From assembly GCA_025453595.1 (NCBI GenBank), contig JALOQB010000003.1:1-48331 (forward strand): DNA of 48,331 nt. The letters are read 5' to 3'. The notes under the pieces are model-generated. The model was not told the DNA's origin and ran no database searches. It was given only the letters and a program-made list of their open reading frames with translations. This DNA is from Polyangiaceae bacterium (GTDB lineage Bacteria; Myxococcota_A; Polyangia; Polyangiales; Polyangiaceae). This document shows, in pieces, positions 29,487-38,114 of the stretch (within the stretch, counting starts at the first letter, position 1; every line of letters begins with the position of its first letter). The position numbers were made by a program, and so were the translations under genes.

Positions 29487-30584
29487 ATGACCATGATCCC
29501 GATGCAAGAGGACGATTTTCGCCCGGCGCGAGAGCTGACCAGGGCGTTCTTTCGAGCCACCAACCCCCACCTTTCTCACGAGGAGTTCGAGGCCAAGTGG
29601 CAGAAATCGTTCGACTCTCCGCTGCGATTCTTCCGCTCGTTCCCCCAGGCTTATTACCTCGACCTCACCTGCTTCCAGGAGGATCACGTGCCGGGCCGCG
29701 TGCTCTGGTGCTTTGGCGACCTGCACCCGGAGAACTTCGGCTACCTCACCTTCAAGCAGGGCCTCCGCTACGTCTTCAACGACCTCGACGACTCGGGCCC
29801 GGGCCTGGTGGCCCTGGACGCGCTCCGGTACTTCACCGCCCTCCAGCTCACCAACAACGACCGGCACGAGACCAACGAGCTGATCGATTTTTACCGCGAC
29901 GTGATGCGAGACCCGTCCAGAGGGACGCGGCTCCCGGCGTCGATGGCGCCGGACCCCATCGCCCTGCGAGAGAAGGAGCTACGGCGCTACGTGACCCAGG
30001 AAGGGCTCTTCCTCCTCGGCGGCGACAGCCGCCTGGGGAACCTCGCGGAGGAGGAGGGCAAGGTGCTGCTCCACGCCTTCTCCCAGCACCCCTGGCTCTC
30101 CACCCTGAAGCCCCTCGATCTGGCCGAACGCGACCGCCCTCACGGCGGCAGCGGCGGGCTCCGCCGCTTCTGGGTCCTGGTGCGCCAGCCGCCGGAGCGC
30201 GACGAGGCCTTCGATATCCTCGAATTCAAGGAGCTCACCAAGGCTGCCATCACCTGGGGGCGCCAGTTCACCTTGCTGGAGGACCGGGTCGAGCATGCCA
30301 AGCGCGAGGTGTGGCGCGGGCTCGACACCCAGGACCACGAGACGATCATCCTGGGTCGCAGCGAATTCCTGGTCCGTAGCCGCCTGGGGCGCTCCTCCTT
30401 CGACATCGACGACCTCAAAAAGAAGGAGCGTCGCGCCGTCTTCGAGGCCCAGATCAGCCTCATGGCCGCCCACCACCGCCGCGCCTTCGAGGCCCATGAG
30501 TACCAGGACCTCGACGACTGGCTCCAGCTGAGCGTCCGGGTCCTCGCGCGCCGCTACCGCGAGCTCTTTGAACGGCTGCGCTAG
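29487..30584 (+). CDS. DUF2252-family protein (kinase-like fold predicted)
   Basis: The 365-residue protein has family landmarks: FGDLHPENFGYL (about residues 76-87), FNDLDDSGPGLVALDALRY, then RQFTLLEDRVE and a C-terminal helical tail. The DLHPENF motif resembles the catalytic loop of aminoglycoside-phosphotransferase-like kinases, and FNDLDD resembles the metal-binding DFG/IDFD. Enzymatic activity is inferred, not known. The start is fixed by a strong AGGAGGAGGA (29471-29480) 6 bp before the ATG. A clear terminator hairpin follows at 30597. Confidence 0.88.
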   Translation: MTMIPMQEDDFRPARELTRAFFRATNPHLSHEEFEAKWQKSFDSPLRFFRSFPQAYYLDLTCFQEDHVPGRVLWCFGDLHPENFGYLTFKQGLRYVFNDLDDSGPGLVALDALRYFTALQLTNNDRHETNELIDFYRDVMRDPSRGTRLPASMAPDPIALREKELRRYVTQEGLFLLGGDSRLGNLAEEEGKVLLHAFSQHPWLSTLKPLDLAERDRPHGGSGGLRRFWVLVRQPPERDEAFDILEFKELTKAAITWGRQFTLLEDRVEHAKREVWRGLDTQDHETIILGRSEFLVRSRLGRSSFDIDDLKKKERRAVFEAQISLMAAHHRRAFEAHEYQDLDDWLQLSVRVLARRYRELFERLR

Positions 30585-30596
30585 CCCGGACCGCAG

Positions 30597-30615
30597 CCCC
30601 CCGGGCTCCGGGGGG
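30597..30615. terminator. Hairpin after the DUF2252 gene
   Basis: CCCCCCGG (30597-30604) and CCGGGGGG (30608-30615) form a perfect 8-bp stem with a 3-base loop, beginning 12 bp after the stop at 30584. No U-run follows, as usual in very GC-rich genomes, so its efficiency is uncertain. Confidence 0.7.
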
Positions 30616-30678
30616 TTCAGCGCCGCCGAAAGGGCGCTTGACGCTCGGGAACAGGAGCGCCCAGAGTGGAGCCTTCGT

Positions 30679-31971
30679 ATGGAGGATCTAGGGTACTTCG
30701 AGCGCCGGCTAGGCACCACGCTGCGAGGCAAATGGAGGCTGGAGCGGCTGCTGGGGGTCGGCGGGATGGCCGCGGTCTACGAGGCCACCCATGTGAAGCT
30801 GGGGCGCCGGGACGCGATCAAGATCCTCCACCCCACGGTGGCCTGCTCGGCGGACGCCCGGCAACGCTTCGAGCAGGAGGCCCAGGCGGTGAACCGGCTC
30901 CAGCATGCCGGGGCGGTCTGCATCCATGACATCGAGGTCTCGGAGGAAGGGGCCCCGTTCCTGGTGATGGAGCTGCTGCGAGGGCAATCCCTGGCAGAGC
31001 GGCTGAGGACCCAGGGGCCCGTGAACCCGCGCGAGCTCTTTGGCTGGATGGACACGGTGCTGGATGTCCTCGGCGCGGCGCATCGCGCCGGGATCGTCCA
31101 CCGGGACATCAAGCCGGATAACCTGTTCCTGACGAGCGATGGCGGGGTCAAGGTCCTTGATTTCGGCGTGGCGCGGCTGAGGCAGCAGGGGGCCCCGGGC
31201 GACCCCACGCGGACCGGGGCCCTCATCGGCACGGTGGCGTACATGGCGCCGGAGCAGGTCAGCGGGCGCTCCGATCTGGACGGCCGCGCCGCCCTGTTCG
31301 CCGTGGGGGCGACGATGTTCCGGCTCCTCACCGGGCGCCACCTCCACCCCACCGAGAACGACCTGCAGTTGATCCTCCAGATGGCCACCGAGCCGGCGCC
31401 GCCGATCGGCTCCCTTCTCCCGGGGCTCCCCTCCCCCTTCGCCCAGGTCGTCGATCGGGCCCTCGCCCTCGAACGAGACCAGCGTTTCCCCGACGCCGTG
31501 GCCATGCAGATGGCCCTGCGCCAGGCCCTCGCCTCGCCCGTCACCGACGCCCTCCACGAGCCCCCCCTGGCGCCATCCCCCGCGGCGCCTCTCTCCTACG
31601 AGCCCACCGGCTACGCCACCCGGCTCCCGGCCTCCCCCTCCGTCGTCGCCCCTCCGACCTCCTCGATCCACCACGCCCCGGCGATCCTCCACCGACCAGG
31701 GGCCCTCTCCCCGCTCCCTCCACCGCCGGCCCCCGCCCCCGCGTGGACCCGACCTCTCGAACGCATCGGGCGCCAGAGCGTGAGCCTGCCGATCCCGGCG
31801 GCCATCGCCCTCCTCGCCGTGCTGGGCCTGCTCTTCGCATCCCTGGGCTCGATGCTTGTATGGAAGTTCCTGCATCGGGCGCCCCCGGCGGACGGTGAGT
31901 TCCTGGGGACTCCGGCGGAAAAACCGGGCGAGGAGGCCGCCCCTGGCGGCAAGAAAGGCAAGGGGAAGTAG
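30679..31971 (+). CDS. Membrane Ser/Thr protein kinase
   Basis: The 430-residue protein starts at the ATG at 30679, with GGAG about 9 bp upstream. The kinase domain (about residues 17-280) has the Gly loop GVGGMAAVYEA, Lys in AIKI, HRDIKPDN, DFG and MAPEQ. The conserved Asp of subdomain IX appears to be replaced (GRAALFAVG in place of the usual RADLFxxG), which may weaken the activation-loop anchor. A Pro-rich linker (about 290-380) leads to one membrane segment (about 376-400) and a short basic end. It converges on the tandem kinase gene with 9 bp between stops. Confidence 0.92.
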   Translation: MEDLGYFERRLGTTLRGKWRLERLLGVGGMAAVYEATHVKLGRRDAIKILHPTVACSADARQRFEQEAQAVNRLQHAGAVCIHDIEVSEEGAPFLVMELLRGQSLAERLRTQGPVNPRELFGWMDTVLDVLGAAHRAGIVHRDIKPDNLFLTSDGGVKVLDFGVARLRQQGAPGDPTRTGALIGTVAYMAPEQVSGRSDLDGRAALFAVGATMFRLLTGRHLHPTENDLQLILQMATEPAPPIGSLLPGLPSPFAQVVDRALALERDQRFPDAVAMQMALRQALASPVTDALHEPPLAPSPAAPLSYEPTGYATRLPASPSVVAPPTSSIHHAPAILHRPGALSPLPPPPAPAPAWTRPLERIGRQSVSLPIPAAIALLAVLGLLFASLGSMLVWKFLHRAPPADGEFLGTPAEKPGEEAAPGGKKGKGK

Positions 31972-31980
31972 CGCCCAGGC

Positions 31981-34629
31981 TCAGCGCTTCTGGGCCGTGA
32001 CGCCCTTGTGCTTGACGCCCTTGCGCGCCCCCTTGCTCTTCTTCAGCTCGTCCATCATCGCCTGCGCGTCCACCTGGCCAGGCTCCCGGTTGAGCACTTC
32101 CTGGAGCACCTCGGCGGCCTCCGCGTCCAGCCCCCCCTGCTTCAAGGAGCGCGCGAGGATCAGGCGAGGCTCCGCGGAGAGGTCAGACTTGACCCACTCC
32201 TCGGCGTACTTGCGAGCGGTCTTCCAGCGGCGCTTGCTGGCGGCCTTGCGAGCCTTGGATTTGAGGGCCTCGAGCTCGGCGGGGTCGATGGGAGCGAGGG
32301 CCGGGAGGGCCGCGTTCTGGACGGCGCCGGAGGGAGCCGAGGAGGAGGCGACGAAGAGGACACCCGGGGAGGCGGCGGGGGCGGCGGGAGGGGGCTCGGC
32401 GGCGGGAGGGGGCTCGGGCTGGGGCGCGGGGGGGGCAACGGCGACGGCGGAGGCCTCGGGCGCGATGGCGGGGGCGGTCGCCGCCGGGGTGGCCACGCGG
32501 GAGCCCCGGAACATCTTGAGGAAGGGATCGACCTTGGCGAGGGCGACGCGGACGGCCTCGGGCTGGGCGTCGGGGTCACGGACCGAGCCAGCGCCGATCA
32601 TCGCGAGGGCGCCGACCATGACGGCGGCGACGGCGGCGAAGCCGAGGGCGCGGCGGCGCGGGTTCCCGTGGGAAGCGAGGCGCTCGACGCGCTCGATGGC
32701 GAGGCGGAACTCCGCGGCCGAGGAGAAGCGTTCGGCGGGGTTGCGCTTCATGGCCTTGAGGACGAGGGCGTCGATCTCGCGGGGCAGGCGGCGAGAGGGG
32801 GCGCGCTCGCTGGGGGCCTCCGGATCGATCTTCCGCTTGAGATCGAGGAGGGCGACGCTGGAGGTGTCCGCGAAGGGGAGGCGCCCGGTGACCAGCTCGT
32901 AGAGGACCGAACCGAGGGCGTAGAGATCGGCGCGGCCATCGATGGGCGAACCGTCGATCTGCTCGGGGGCCATGTACTCGGGGGTCCCGAAGAAGGCGAG
33001 GCTGGGGGTCGCGCCCTCGCTGTTGCCCGAGCCATCCCCGGGCGCGCAGACGACGCCGAAATCAAGGACCTTGACCCCGCCATCGCTCGTCAGGAACAGG
33101 TTGTCCGGCTTGATGTCCCGGTGCACCAGGCCGACCTCGTGGGCGGCGTCGAGGGCGAGCGAGGTCTCGCGAGCGATGCGCAGCGCATCGGCGAGGGCGA
33201 CGGTCTTCTCCCGGCTCAGCAGCCGCTCCAGGGTCTCGCCTTCGAGGTACTCCATGGCGAAGAAGAGGCGCCCGTCGGAGGCCACGCCGAAGTCATGGAG
33301 CTTGACCGCGTTGCGGTGCGAGATCTTGGAGAGCGCCCAGGCTTCACGGCGGAAACGGGCGGCGTCGGTGGGGCGAGCGGCCCGCTCCGGGGTCAGCACC
33401 TTGAGGGCCACGCGCCGGTTCAGGTCGATGTGCACGCCCTCGAACACCACGCCGCCGGCGCCCTCCCCGATCTTGCGGACCACCCGGTAGCGCGTCCCCG
33501 GCAGCAGCCCCTCCGCCAGCTCCTTCTGCACCTGCTCCGAGGGCGAGAGGGGCTTGTTGCTCCGGCAGGCGGCGCCGAGGGTCTGCCGCGCCGCGGCGAG
33601 GAGCTTGTAGAAATCCGAGCGCGAGCGCTTGGGCTCCGACGGGTAGAGCGCCGCCAGCAGCGCCGCCACCCGGGGCCGCACGCCTCGCTCGCCGCCGGGC
33701 AGCGCCGGGGCCATCGACAGCAGGCGCGCCATCTCGCTCTGGGCCTCCCGCGCGGGGATCCGGCGGGTCTTGTCGTGGGCCGTCATGCGAGCGATCACCG
33801 TGTCCAGATCGGCGGGCGCACCGGCGGCGGCGGCGATCGACGGGAGCGCGCGGCGGTTCTGCGCCACCGCGGCCATGTGCTCGCTGGCGTCCCCCTGCAG
33901 GAAGCGACGCCCCGAGCAGAGCTCCCACAGCATCACCCCCAGGGCGTAGACGTCCACCAGCGCGTCCCCGGGGATCCCGTTGGCCACCTCCGGCGCCACG
34001 TACCCGGGCTTCGCGTAGACCACGCCGGCCACCGTGCGGCTCTTGCGGTTGGCGCCCCGGGCGGTCCCGAAGTCGATGAGCTTGGTCTCGCCGCCGAAGC
34101 CCACCATCACGTTCTGGTGGCTCAGATCCCGGTGCGCGATGGCCAGCGGCCGGCCGCTGGAGTCATGGCGCTCGTGCACGTGGGCCAGCGACTCCGCGAT
34201 CGCGGCGCACACCGCCACCGCCTCCGCCCAGCCGATCTTGTGCCCCAGCTGGATCGCCCGCGCCCGCACCTCCGCCAGGCTCTTGCCCTCCACGTACTCC
34301 ACCGCCACGTACGGCTGGCCCCCCTCGTCCAGCGAGGCCTCGACGATCTGCGCGACCCCCGGGTGCTGCAGCTGCGCCTGCACCCGCGCCTCATCCAGGA
34401 ACCGCGCCATGAACGACGCGTCCTTCGCATGCTCCCGCCGGATCAGCTTCACCACCACCGGCCGCTCGGCCCCCTCGATGTCCCCCGTCGCCGCCAGGAA
34501 CACCTCCCCCATCCCGCCCCGCGCGATCAACCGCAGCAGCAGGAAGCGCCCCAGCCGCTGCGGGAGCGCCACGTCGGAGTCCACCGAGGAAAAAGCAGGG
34601 TTCTGGGAGGCAGGGGCCGCGGTCGACAT
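31981..34629 (-). CDS. Protein with two tandem Ser/Thr kinase domains, membrane segment and TPR
   Basis: The ATG at 34629 gives 882 residues; a 12-residue upstream extension from 34665 has no kinase features. Kinase 1 (about 26-310) has the loop ARGGMGEVF, VVVKLIR, HRDLSHQN, LIDFG and APEV. Kinase 2 (about 383-655) has GEGAGGVVFEG, VALKVL, HRDIKPDN, DFG, MAPEQ and RADLYALG. Both sets of catalytic residues look intact. A membrane segment lies at about 662-684, then a Pro/Ala linker, then a TPR-like helical domain (about 778-880). By usual topology both kinases are cytoplasmic and the TPR part is outside. Confidence 0.93.
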   Translation of the reverse strand: MSTAAPASQNPAFSSVDSDVALPQRLGRFLLLRLIARGGMGEVFLAATGDIEGAERPVVVKLIRREHAKDASFMARFLDEARVQAQLQHPGVAQIVEASLDEGGQPYVAVEYVEGKSLAEVRARAIQLGHKIGWAEAVAVCAAIAESLAHVHERHDSSGRPLAIAHRDLSHQNVMVGFGGETKLIDFGTARGANRKSRTVAGVVYAKPGYVAPEVANGIPGDALVDVYALGVMLWELCSGRRFLQGDASEHMAAVAQNRRALPSIAAAAGAPADLDTVIARMTAHDKTRRIPAREAQSEMARLLSMAPALPGGERGVRPRVAALLAALYPSEPKRSRSDFYKLLAAARQTLGAACRSNKPLSPSEQVQKELAEGLLPGTRYRVVRKIGEGAGGVVFEGVHIDLNRRVALKVLTPERAARPTDAARFRREAWALSKISHRNAVKLHDFGVASDGRLFFAMEYLEGETLERLLSREKTVALADALRIARETSLALDAAHEVGLVHRDIKPDNLFLTSDGGVKVLDFGVVCAPGDGSGNSEGATPSLAFFGTPEYMAPEQIDGSPIDGRADLYALGSVLYELVTGRLPFADTSSVALLDLKRKIDPEAPSERAPSRRLPREIDALVLKAMKRNPAERFSSAAEFRLAIERVERLASHGNPRRRALGFAAVAAVMVGALAMIGAGSVRDPDAQPEAVRVALAKVDPFLKMFRGSRVATPAATAPAIAPEASAVAVAPPAPQPEPPPAAEPPPAAPAASPGVLFVASSSAPSGAVQNAALPALAPIDPAELEALKSKARKAASKRRWKTARKYAEEWVKSDLSAEPRLILARSLKQGGLDAEAAEVLQEVLNREPGQVDAQAMMDELKKSKGARKGVKHKGVTAQKR

Positions 34630-34718
34630 GCCTGACGGGTACAATGTGGGATACAGTAGGTACAAATTTTTGAGTGCATTTTTCCCGTGTCTTGCCCGGG
34701 CGAGGGGGTCGGGCTAAG

Positions 34719-35294
34719 GTGGTCGAACTCGTGCAGAAGACCCGGTGGCAATCGTTCTTGGCGACAGCGTGGGGGGTTTGTTCCCTCGCGCTGGTCTTGC
34801 TGAGCAGCCGACCCGCCTGGGCAAGCACGAGCCCCGAAGAAGGGGCCTTCCGCGGGGTGTTCGCGAGCCTGTCGGCGACGATGATGGCGACCCTTGACCT
34901 TGCGCAGAGCAAGGAAGAGGTCCCGCTGTCGGTCGCGCTCCCCGATGCAGAGCCGCGCCGAGAAGCGCCCCCCTCCTGGATGATGGTGGGCTTCTGCGAC
35001 GAGCGCGGGGCCTCCGCGGTGGCCCCGCTGCCGGCGCTCCCCGTGGGGGACGGCGAGGTGGCGGCACAAGAAGACCCCTGCCAGGGCCCCACCTGGCGCG
35101 GCGGCAAGGCCTTCCAGCAAGGGAAGAACGCCGAGGCCACGAGCGGCAGCGATGCCATCGACCTCGCGGTGTTGCCTCCGGTGATGATGCTCCCGCAGCC
35201 CGCGTCCTGGGACAGGCCCGCGCCCCGCGCTCCGGCGTTGCAGACGCCGCGTCGAGGGTTCGCGCGAGGCCTGGACGAGCCTCCCAGGGGCTGA
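34719..35294 (+). CDS. Exported or anchored protein of unknown function
   Basis: The GTG at 34719 was chosen; a GTG at 34731 is equally possible. A hydrophobic segment (FLATAWGVCSLALVLLSS) followed by RPAWAS looks like a signal peptide. The mature ~150 residues are acidic to neutral, Pro- and Ala-rich, with two Cys (CDE, DPCQG) that could form a disulfide. No domain was recognised. It is divergent from the tandem kinase gene, with 89 bp between starts. A hairpin at 35306 ends it. Confidence 0.6.
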   Translation: MVELVQKTRWQSFLATAWGVCSLALVLLSSRPAWASTSPEEGAFRGVFASLSATMMATLDLAQSKEEVPLSVALPDAEPRREAPPSWMMVGFCDERGASAVAPLPALPVGDGEVAAQEDPCQGPTWRGGKAFQQGKNAEATSGSDAIDLAVLPPVMMLPQPASWDRPAPRAPALQTPRRGFARGLDEPPRG

Positions 35295-35305
35295 CGTCCT
35301 GCCTC

Positions 35306-35321
35306 CCCGCGAGAGCGGGGT
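35306..35321. terminator. Hairpin CCCCGC-gaga-GCGGGG
   Basis: A perfect 6-bp GC stem with a GAGA tetraloop lies 12 bp after the stop at 35294. It is terminator-like but has no U-run. It separates the exported unknown from the triple-DsbA gene. Confidence 0.65.
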
Positions 35322-35471
35322 GCAGCCATCGCACCAGGCGGTCCCGGCGAACCACGCACTCCGAGGGCCCCGGACCGTGCATCCAGGCAGGCGCCAGCGT
35401 GGCGCGAGCCCCGGGCGCGGCCCTCCAGAGAACTTCCATACAGTAACAAGAAAAACATAAGGATACGATCG

Positions 35472-37583
35472 ATGAACAAGGGTACGGCCATCGTTGGTTT
35501 CATTGCCTGCTTCCTCTCGGGGATGGGGCTGATGTACGGCATCGGGCAGCGCCCCGCGGGGGGCGGCGGCGGGGACATCTCGGCGGATACGTCCGCGGCG
35601 ATGCCGGCGGGCGCCTGGAGCGATGACGGCTCGCCGATCCCGGTGAGCTCGAAGGATCCGGTCTGGGGCAACCGGAACGCGCCGGTGACGATCGTGGTGT
35701 TCTCCGACTTCCAGTGCCCCTTCTGCTCCCGGGTGGAGGGCACGATTGATCAGCTGAAGCAGCAGTACGGCAAGGACAAGCTGCGGATCGTCTGGAAGAA
35801 CGAGCCCCTCGGGTTCCACGACAAGGCGAAGCCCGCGGCGATCGCGGCCCAGGCGGTCTTCATGGCCAAGGGCAGCGATGCGTTCTGGAAGTTCCACGCG
35901 GCGGCCTTCAAGGGGCAGCGCGAGCTGAACGACGCCAACTACGAGAAGTGGGCGGGCGAGGCGGGGGTGGACGCGGCCACCTTCAAGAAGTTCAAGGACG
36001 ACCCCCGCGCCGCCGCGAAGGTCGACGAAGATCACGCGCTGGCCCAGAAGATCGGCGTGAACGGCACGCCGCACTTCAAGATCAACGGCGTCGAGCTCTC
36101 GGGCGCCCAGCCCATCGACAAGTTCAAGGAGGTCATCGACGCCCAGCTCGAGAAGGCCAAGGCCAAGCAGGCCGCCGGGGTCAAGGGCGACCGCCTCTAC
36201 GTCGAGCTGTCCAAGGAGAACTTCAAGGCCGCCCCGGCCCAGCCGGACAAGAAGGCCGACGCGCCCAAGAAGGAAGAGGACAAGACCATCTGGAAGGTGC
36301 CGGTCGGCACCTCGCCCGCCGACGGCCCCGACACGGCGCCGGTCACCGTGGTCATCTTCTCCGACTACCAGTGCCCCTTCTGCAAGCGCGTCGAGGACAC
36401 CCTCAAGGAGGTCAAGAAGAGCTACGGCGACAAGGTGCGCATCGTCTGGAAGGATCAGCCTCTGCCCTTCCACCCCCGCGCCAAGCCGGCCGCGGTGCTC
36501 GCCCGCGAGGCGATGGCCCAGAAGGGCCCCAAGGCCTTCTGGGAGGCCCACGACAAGCTCTTCGCCTCGGCCCCCAAGCTCGAGGACGCGGACCTCGAGA
36601 ACCTCGCCAAGGAGATGGGCGTCGACGTCGCCAAGTTCAAGGACGCCCTCGCCAAGGACAAGTACAAGGAGGTCATCGAGGCCGATCAGAACCTCGCTGA
36701 CGACCTCAACGCCAGCGGCACCCCCCACTTCTTCGTCAACGGCCGCCGCCTCGTCGGCGCCCAGCCCATCGACAAGTTCAAGGAGCTGATCGACGAGCAG
36801 ATGAAGGTGGCCGAGGGCCTCAAGGCCAAGGGCATCGCCGCCAACAAGGTCTACGACGAGATCATGAAGGAGGGCAAGGAGCCCCCGCCCCCCGAGATGA
36901 AGAAGGTCGCCGCCCCCGGCCCCGACCTGCCCTTCAAGGGTGGCAAGGACGCCAAGGTCGTCATCCAGGAGTTCTCCGACTTCCAGTGCCCCTTCTGCTC
37001 CCGCGTCGAGCCCACCATCAAGCAGGTGCTCGACACCTACGGCACCAAGGTCAAGGTGGTCTGGCGCCACAAGCCCCTCCCCTTCCACAAGGATGCCCCC
37101 CTCGCCAGCGAGGCCACCATCGAGGCCCTCAAGCAGAAGGGCAACGACACCTTCTGGAAGTTCCACGGCATCCTCTTCGAGAAGCAGAAGGAGCCCGAGG
37201 CTCTCCAGCGCCCCGCCCTCGAGAAGTACGCCGAGCAGCTCGGCCTCGACATGCCCAAGTTCAAGAAGGCCCTCGACACCAACGCCCACAAGGCCGCCGT
37301 CGACGCCGACTCGAAGGTCGCCGATGAGGCTGGTGTCAGCGGTACCCCCGCCTTCATCGTCACCGTCAACGGCAAGCCCGAGGGCTACTTCATCAGCGGC
37401 GCCCAGCCCTTCCCCAAGTTCAAGAAGGTCATCGACCGCGCCCTCAAGGAAGCCAAGTTAGCTCCTGGCGAGGGCGGCAGGCCTCCGGGCCTGCGCCCTC
37501 CCCCCCCCGGCCCCGGGCTCGCATCCCCCTCCGGATCGAGCTACCCAGGGCCCGAGGTCGCGCCGCTTGCTTGGATGGACTGA
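35472..37583 (+). CDS. Thiol oxidoreductase with three tandem DsbA-like domains
   Basis: The 703-residue protein has one N-terminal membrane anchor or signal (about residues 6-24). Three thioredoxin-fold units follow, each opening like SDFQCPFC: active sites CPFC at about 81-84, 300-303 and 506-509. Each unit has its cis-Pro loop (GTPHFKI, GTPHFFV, GTPAFIV) and ends ISGAQP/VGAQPIDKF. The units clearly arose by duplication. It is predicted to act outside the inner membrane in disulfide formation or reduction. The tail after residue ~662 is Pro/Gly-rich and non-conserved. At 37458 the frame reads AAG TTA GCT; one T fewer would stop right after the third domain. The literal frame overlaps the convergent lipoprotein gene by 43 bp. 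Confidence 0.9.
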   Translation: MNKGTAIVGFIACFLSGMGLMYGIGQRPAGGGGGDISADTSAAMPAGAWSDDGSPIPVSSKDPVWGNRNAPVTIVVFSDFQCPFCSRVEGTIDQLKQQYGKDKLRIVWKNEPLGFHDKAKPAAIAAQAVFMAKGSDAFWKFHAAAFKGQRELNDANYEKWAGEAGVDAATFKKFKDDPRAAAKVDEDHALAQKIGVNGTPHFKINGVELSGAQPIDKFKEVIDAQLEKAKAKQAAGVKGDRLYVELSKENFKAAPAQPDKKADAPKKEEDKTIWKVPVGTSPADGPDTAPVTVVIFSDYQCPFCKRVEDTLKEVKKSYGDKVRIVWKDQPLPFHPRAKPAAVLAREAMAQKGPKAFWEAHDKLFASAPKLEDADLENLAKEMGVDVAKFKDALAKDKYKEVIEADQNLADDLNASGTPHFFVNGRRLVGAQPIDKFKELIDEQMKVAEGLKAKGIAANKVYDEIMKEGKEPPPPEMKKVAAPGPDLPFKGGKDAKVVIQEFSDFQCPFCSRVEPTIKQVLDTYGTKVKVVWRHKPLPFHKDAPLASEATIEALKQKGNDTFWKFHGILFEKQKEPEALQRPALEKYAEQLGLDMPKFKKALDTNAHKAAVDADSKVADEAGVSGTPAFIVTVNGKPEGYFISGAQPFPKFKKVIDRALKEAKLAPGEGGRPPGLRPPPPGPGLASPSGSSYPGPEVAPLAWMD
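37470..37500. terminator. 13-bp hairpin inside the apparent 3' tail of the triple-DsbA gene
   Basis: GAGGGC-GCAGGCC (37470-37483, one bulged G at 37476) pairs with GGCCTGC-GCCCTC (37488-37500) around a TCCG loop. A stem this stable just before a convergent gene looks like a bidirectional terminator. That would make the open frame over it non-coding. Confidence 0.7.
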
Positions 37584-38083
37584 CGCAGCGACGTGAACAG
37601 CGCGTCCACCGCTGCCGGGTCCTTCTCGGCATGCTCGGCGGAGACGCTGGTCTGGATCAGCACCACCGCCTTGCGCTCCCCCAGCGTCACCGAGAGCGCG
37701 ATGATCTCGTAGACGCGGCGATCGCTCGCAGCCACCCGGGTCCGCTCCCCCACCAGGGCGCCGATCTTCACCGGGGACGTGGGCAGCAGCCGCTTGTGGA
37801 TGGTGGCGCCGGTCCCCGCCATCCACTGGGCATCCTTCAACCCCACCGCGCTGCTGGCCCCCTCCAGCGCTGCGATCCGGACCCGCCCGGTCCCGTCCGG
37901 GCTATGAAACTCGTAGATGCCTCCAGCCCCCCCGCCCGTCCACCCCGCGGGCGTCTCCAGCTGAAGGTGGTAGGTCTCGATGCGTTTCACCTCCCCGCGG
38001 GGTGGCGACCGACCACACCCCACGAGCAGGAACATCACCAGAGGAAGCAACCCGGCCAGGGAAGGGAACAGGGTTCTCACCAT
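37541..38083 (-). CDS. Small lipoprotein of unknown function
   Basis: The 180-residue protein has a lipobox (FLLVGC, Cys 23). The mature part begins with TYHLQLETPAGWTG and continues with strand-like segments (IYEFHSPDGTGRVRIAALEG, VGERTRVAASDRRVYEIIALSV, KAVVLIQTSV). The pattern recalls DUF1795/PsbP-like Mog1 folds, which contain an 'L-P-x-GW' start, but this is only suggestive. It lies 31 bp downstream of greB on the same strand and may be cotranscribed. Confidence 0.75.
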   Translation of the reverse strand: MVRTLFPSLAGLLPLVMFLLVGCGRSPPRGEVKRIETYHLQLETPAGWTGGGAGGIYEFHSPDGTGRVRIAALEGASSAVGLKDAQWMAGTGATIHKRLLPTSPVKIGALVGERTRVAASDRRVYEIIALSVTLGERKAVVLIQTSVSAEHAEKDPAAVDALFTSLRQSIQASGATSGPG

Positions 38084-38114
38084 GCCCTGAACTGAACCCG
38101 GTTACGCCGGGGCA

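Noticed and set aside
32008-34635. 875-codon plus-strand frame opposite the tandem kinase gene
   Set aside because: No domain; the opposite strand codes two intact kinases.
34652-34659. ATACAGTA also at 35438 as a shared -10 element
   Set aside because: Only eight bases, no consistent upstream element and two copies only.
34527-37289. 920-codon minus-strand frame across the triple-DsbA gene
   Set aside because: It is antisense to three conserved CPFC domains and its Leu/Gly/Val-rich composition is that of a shadow.
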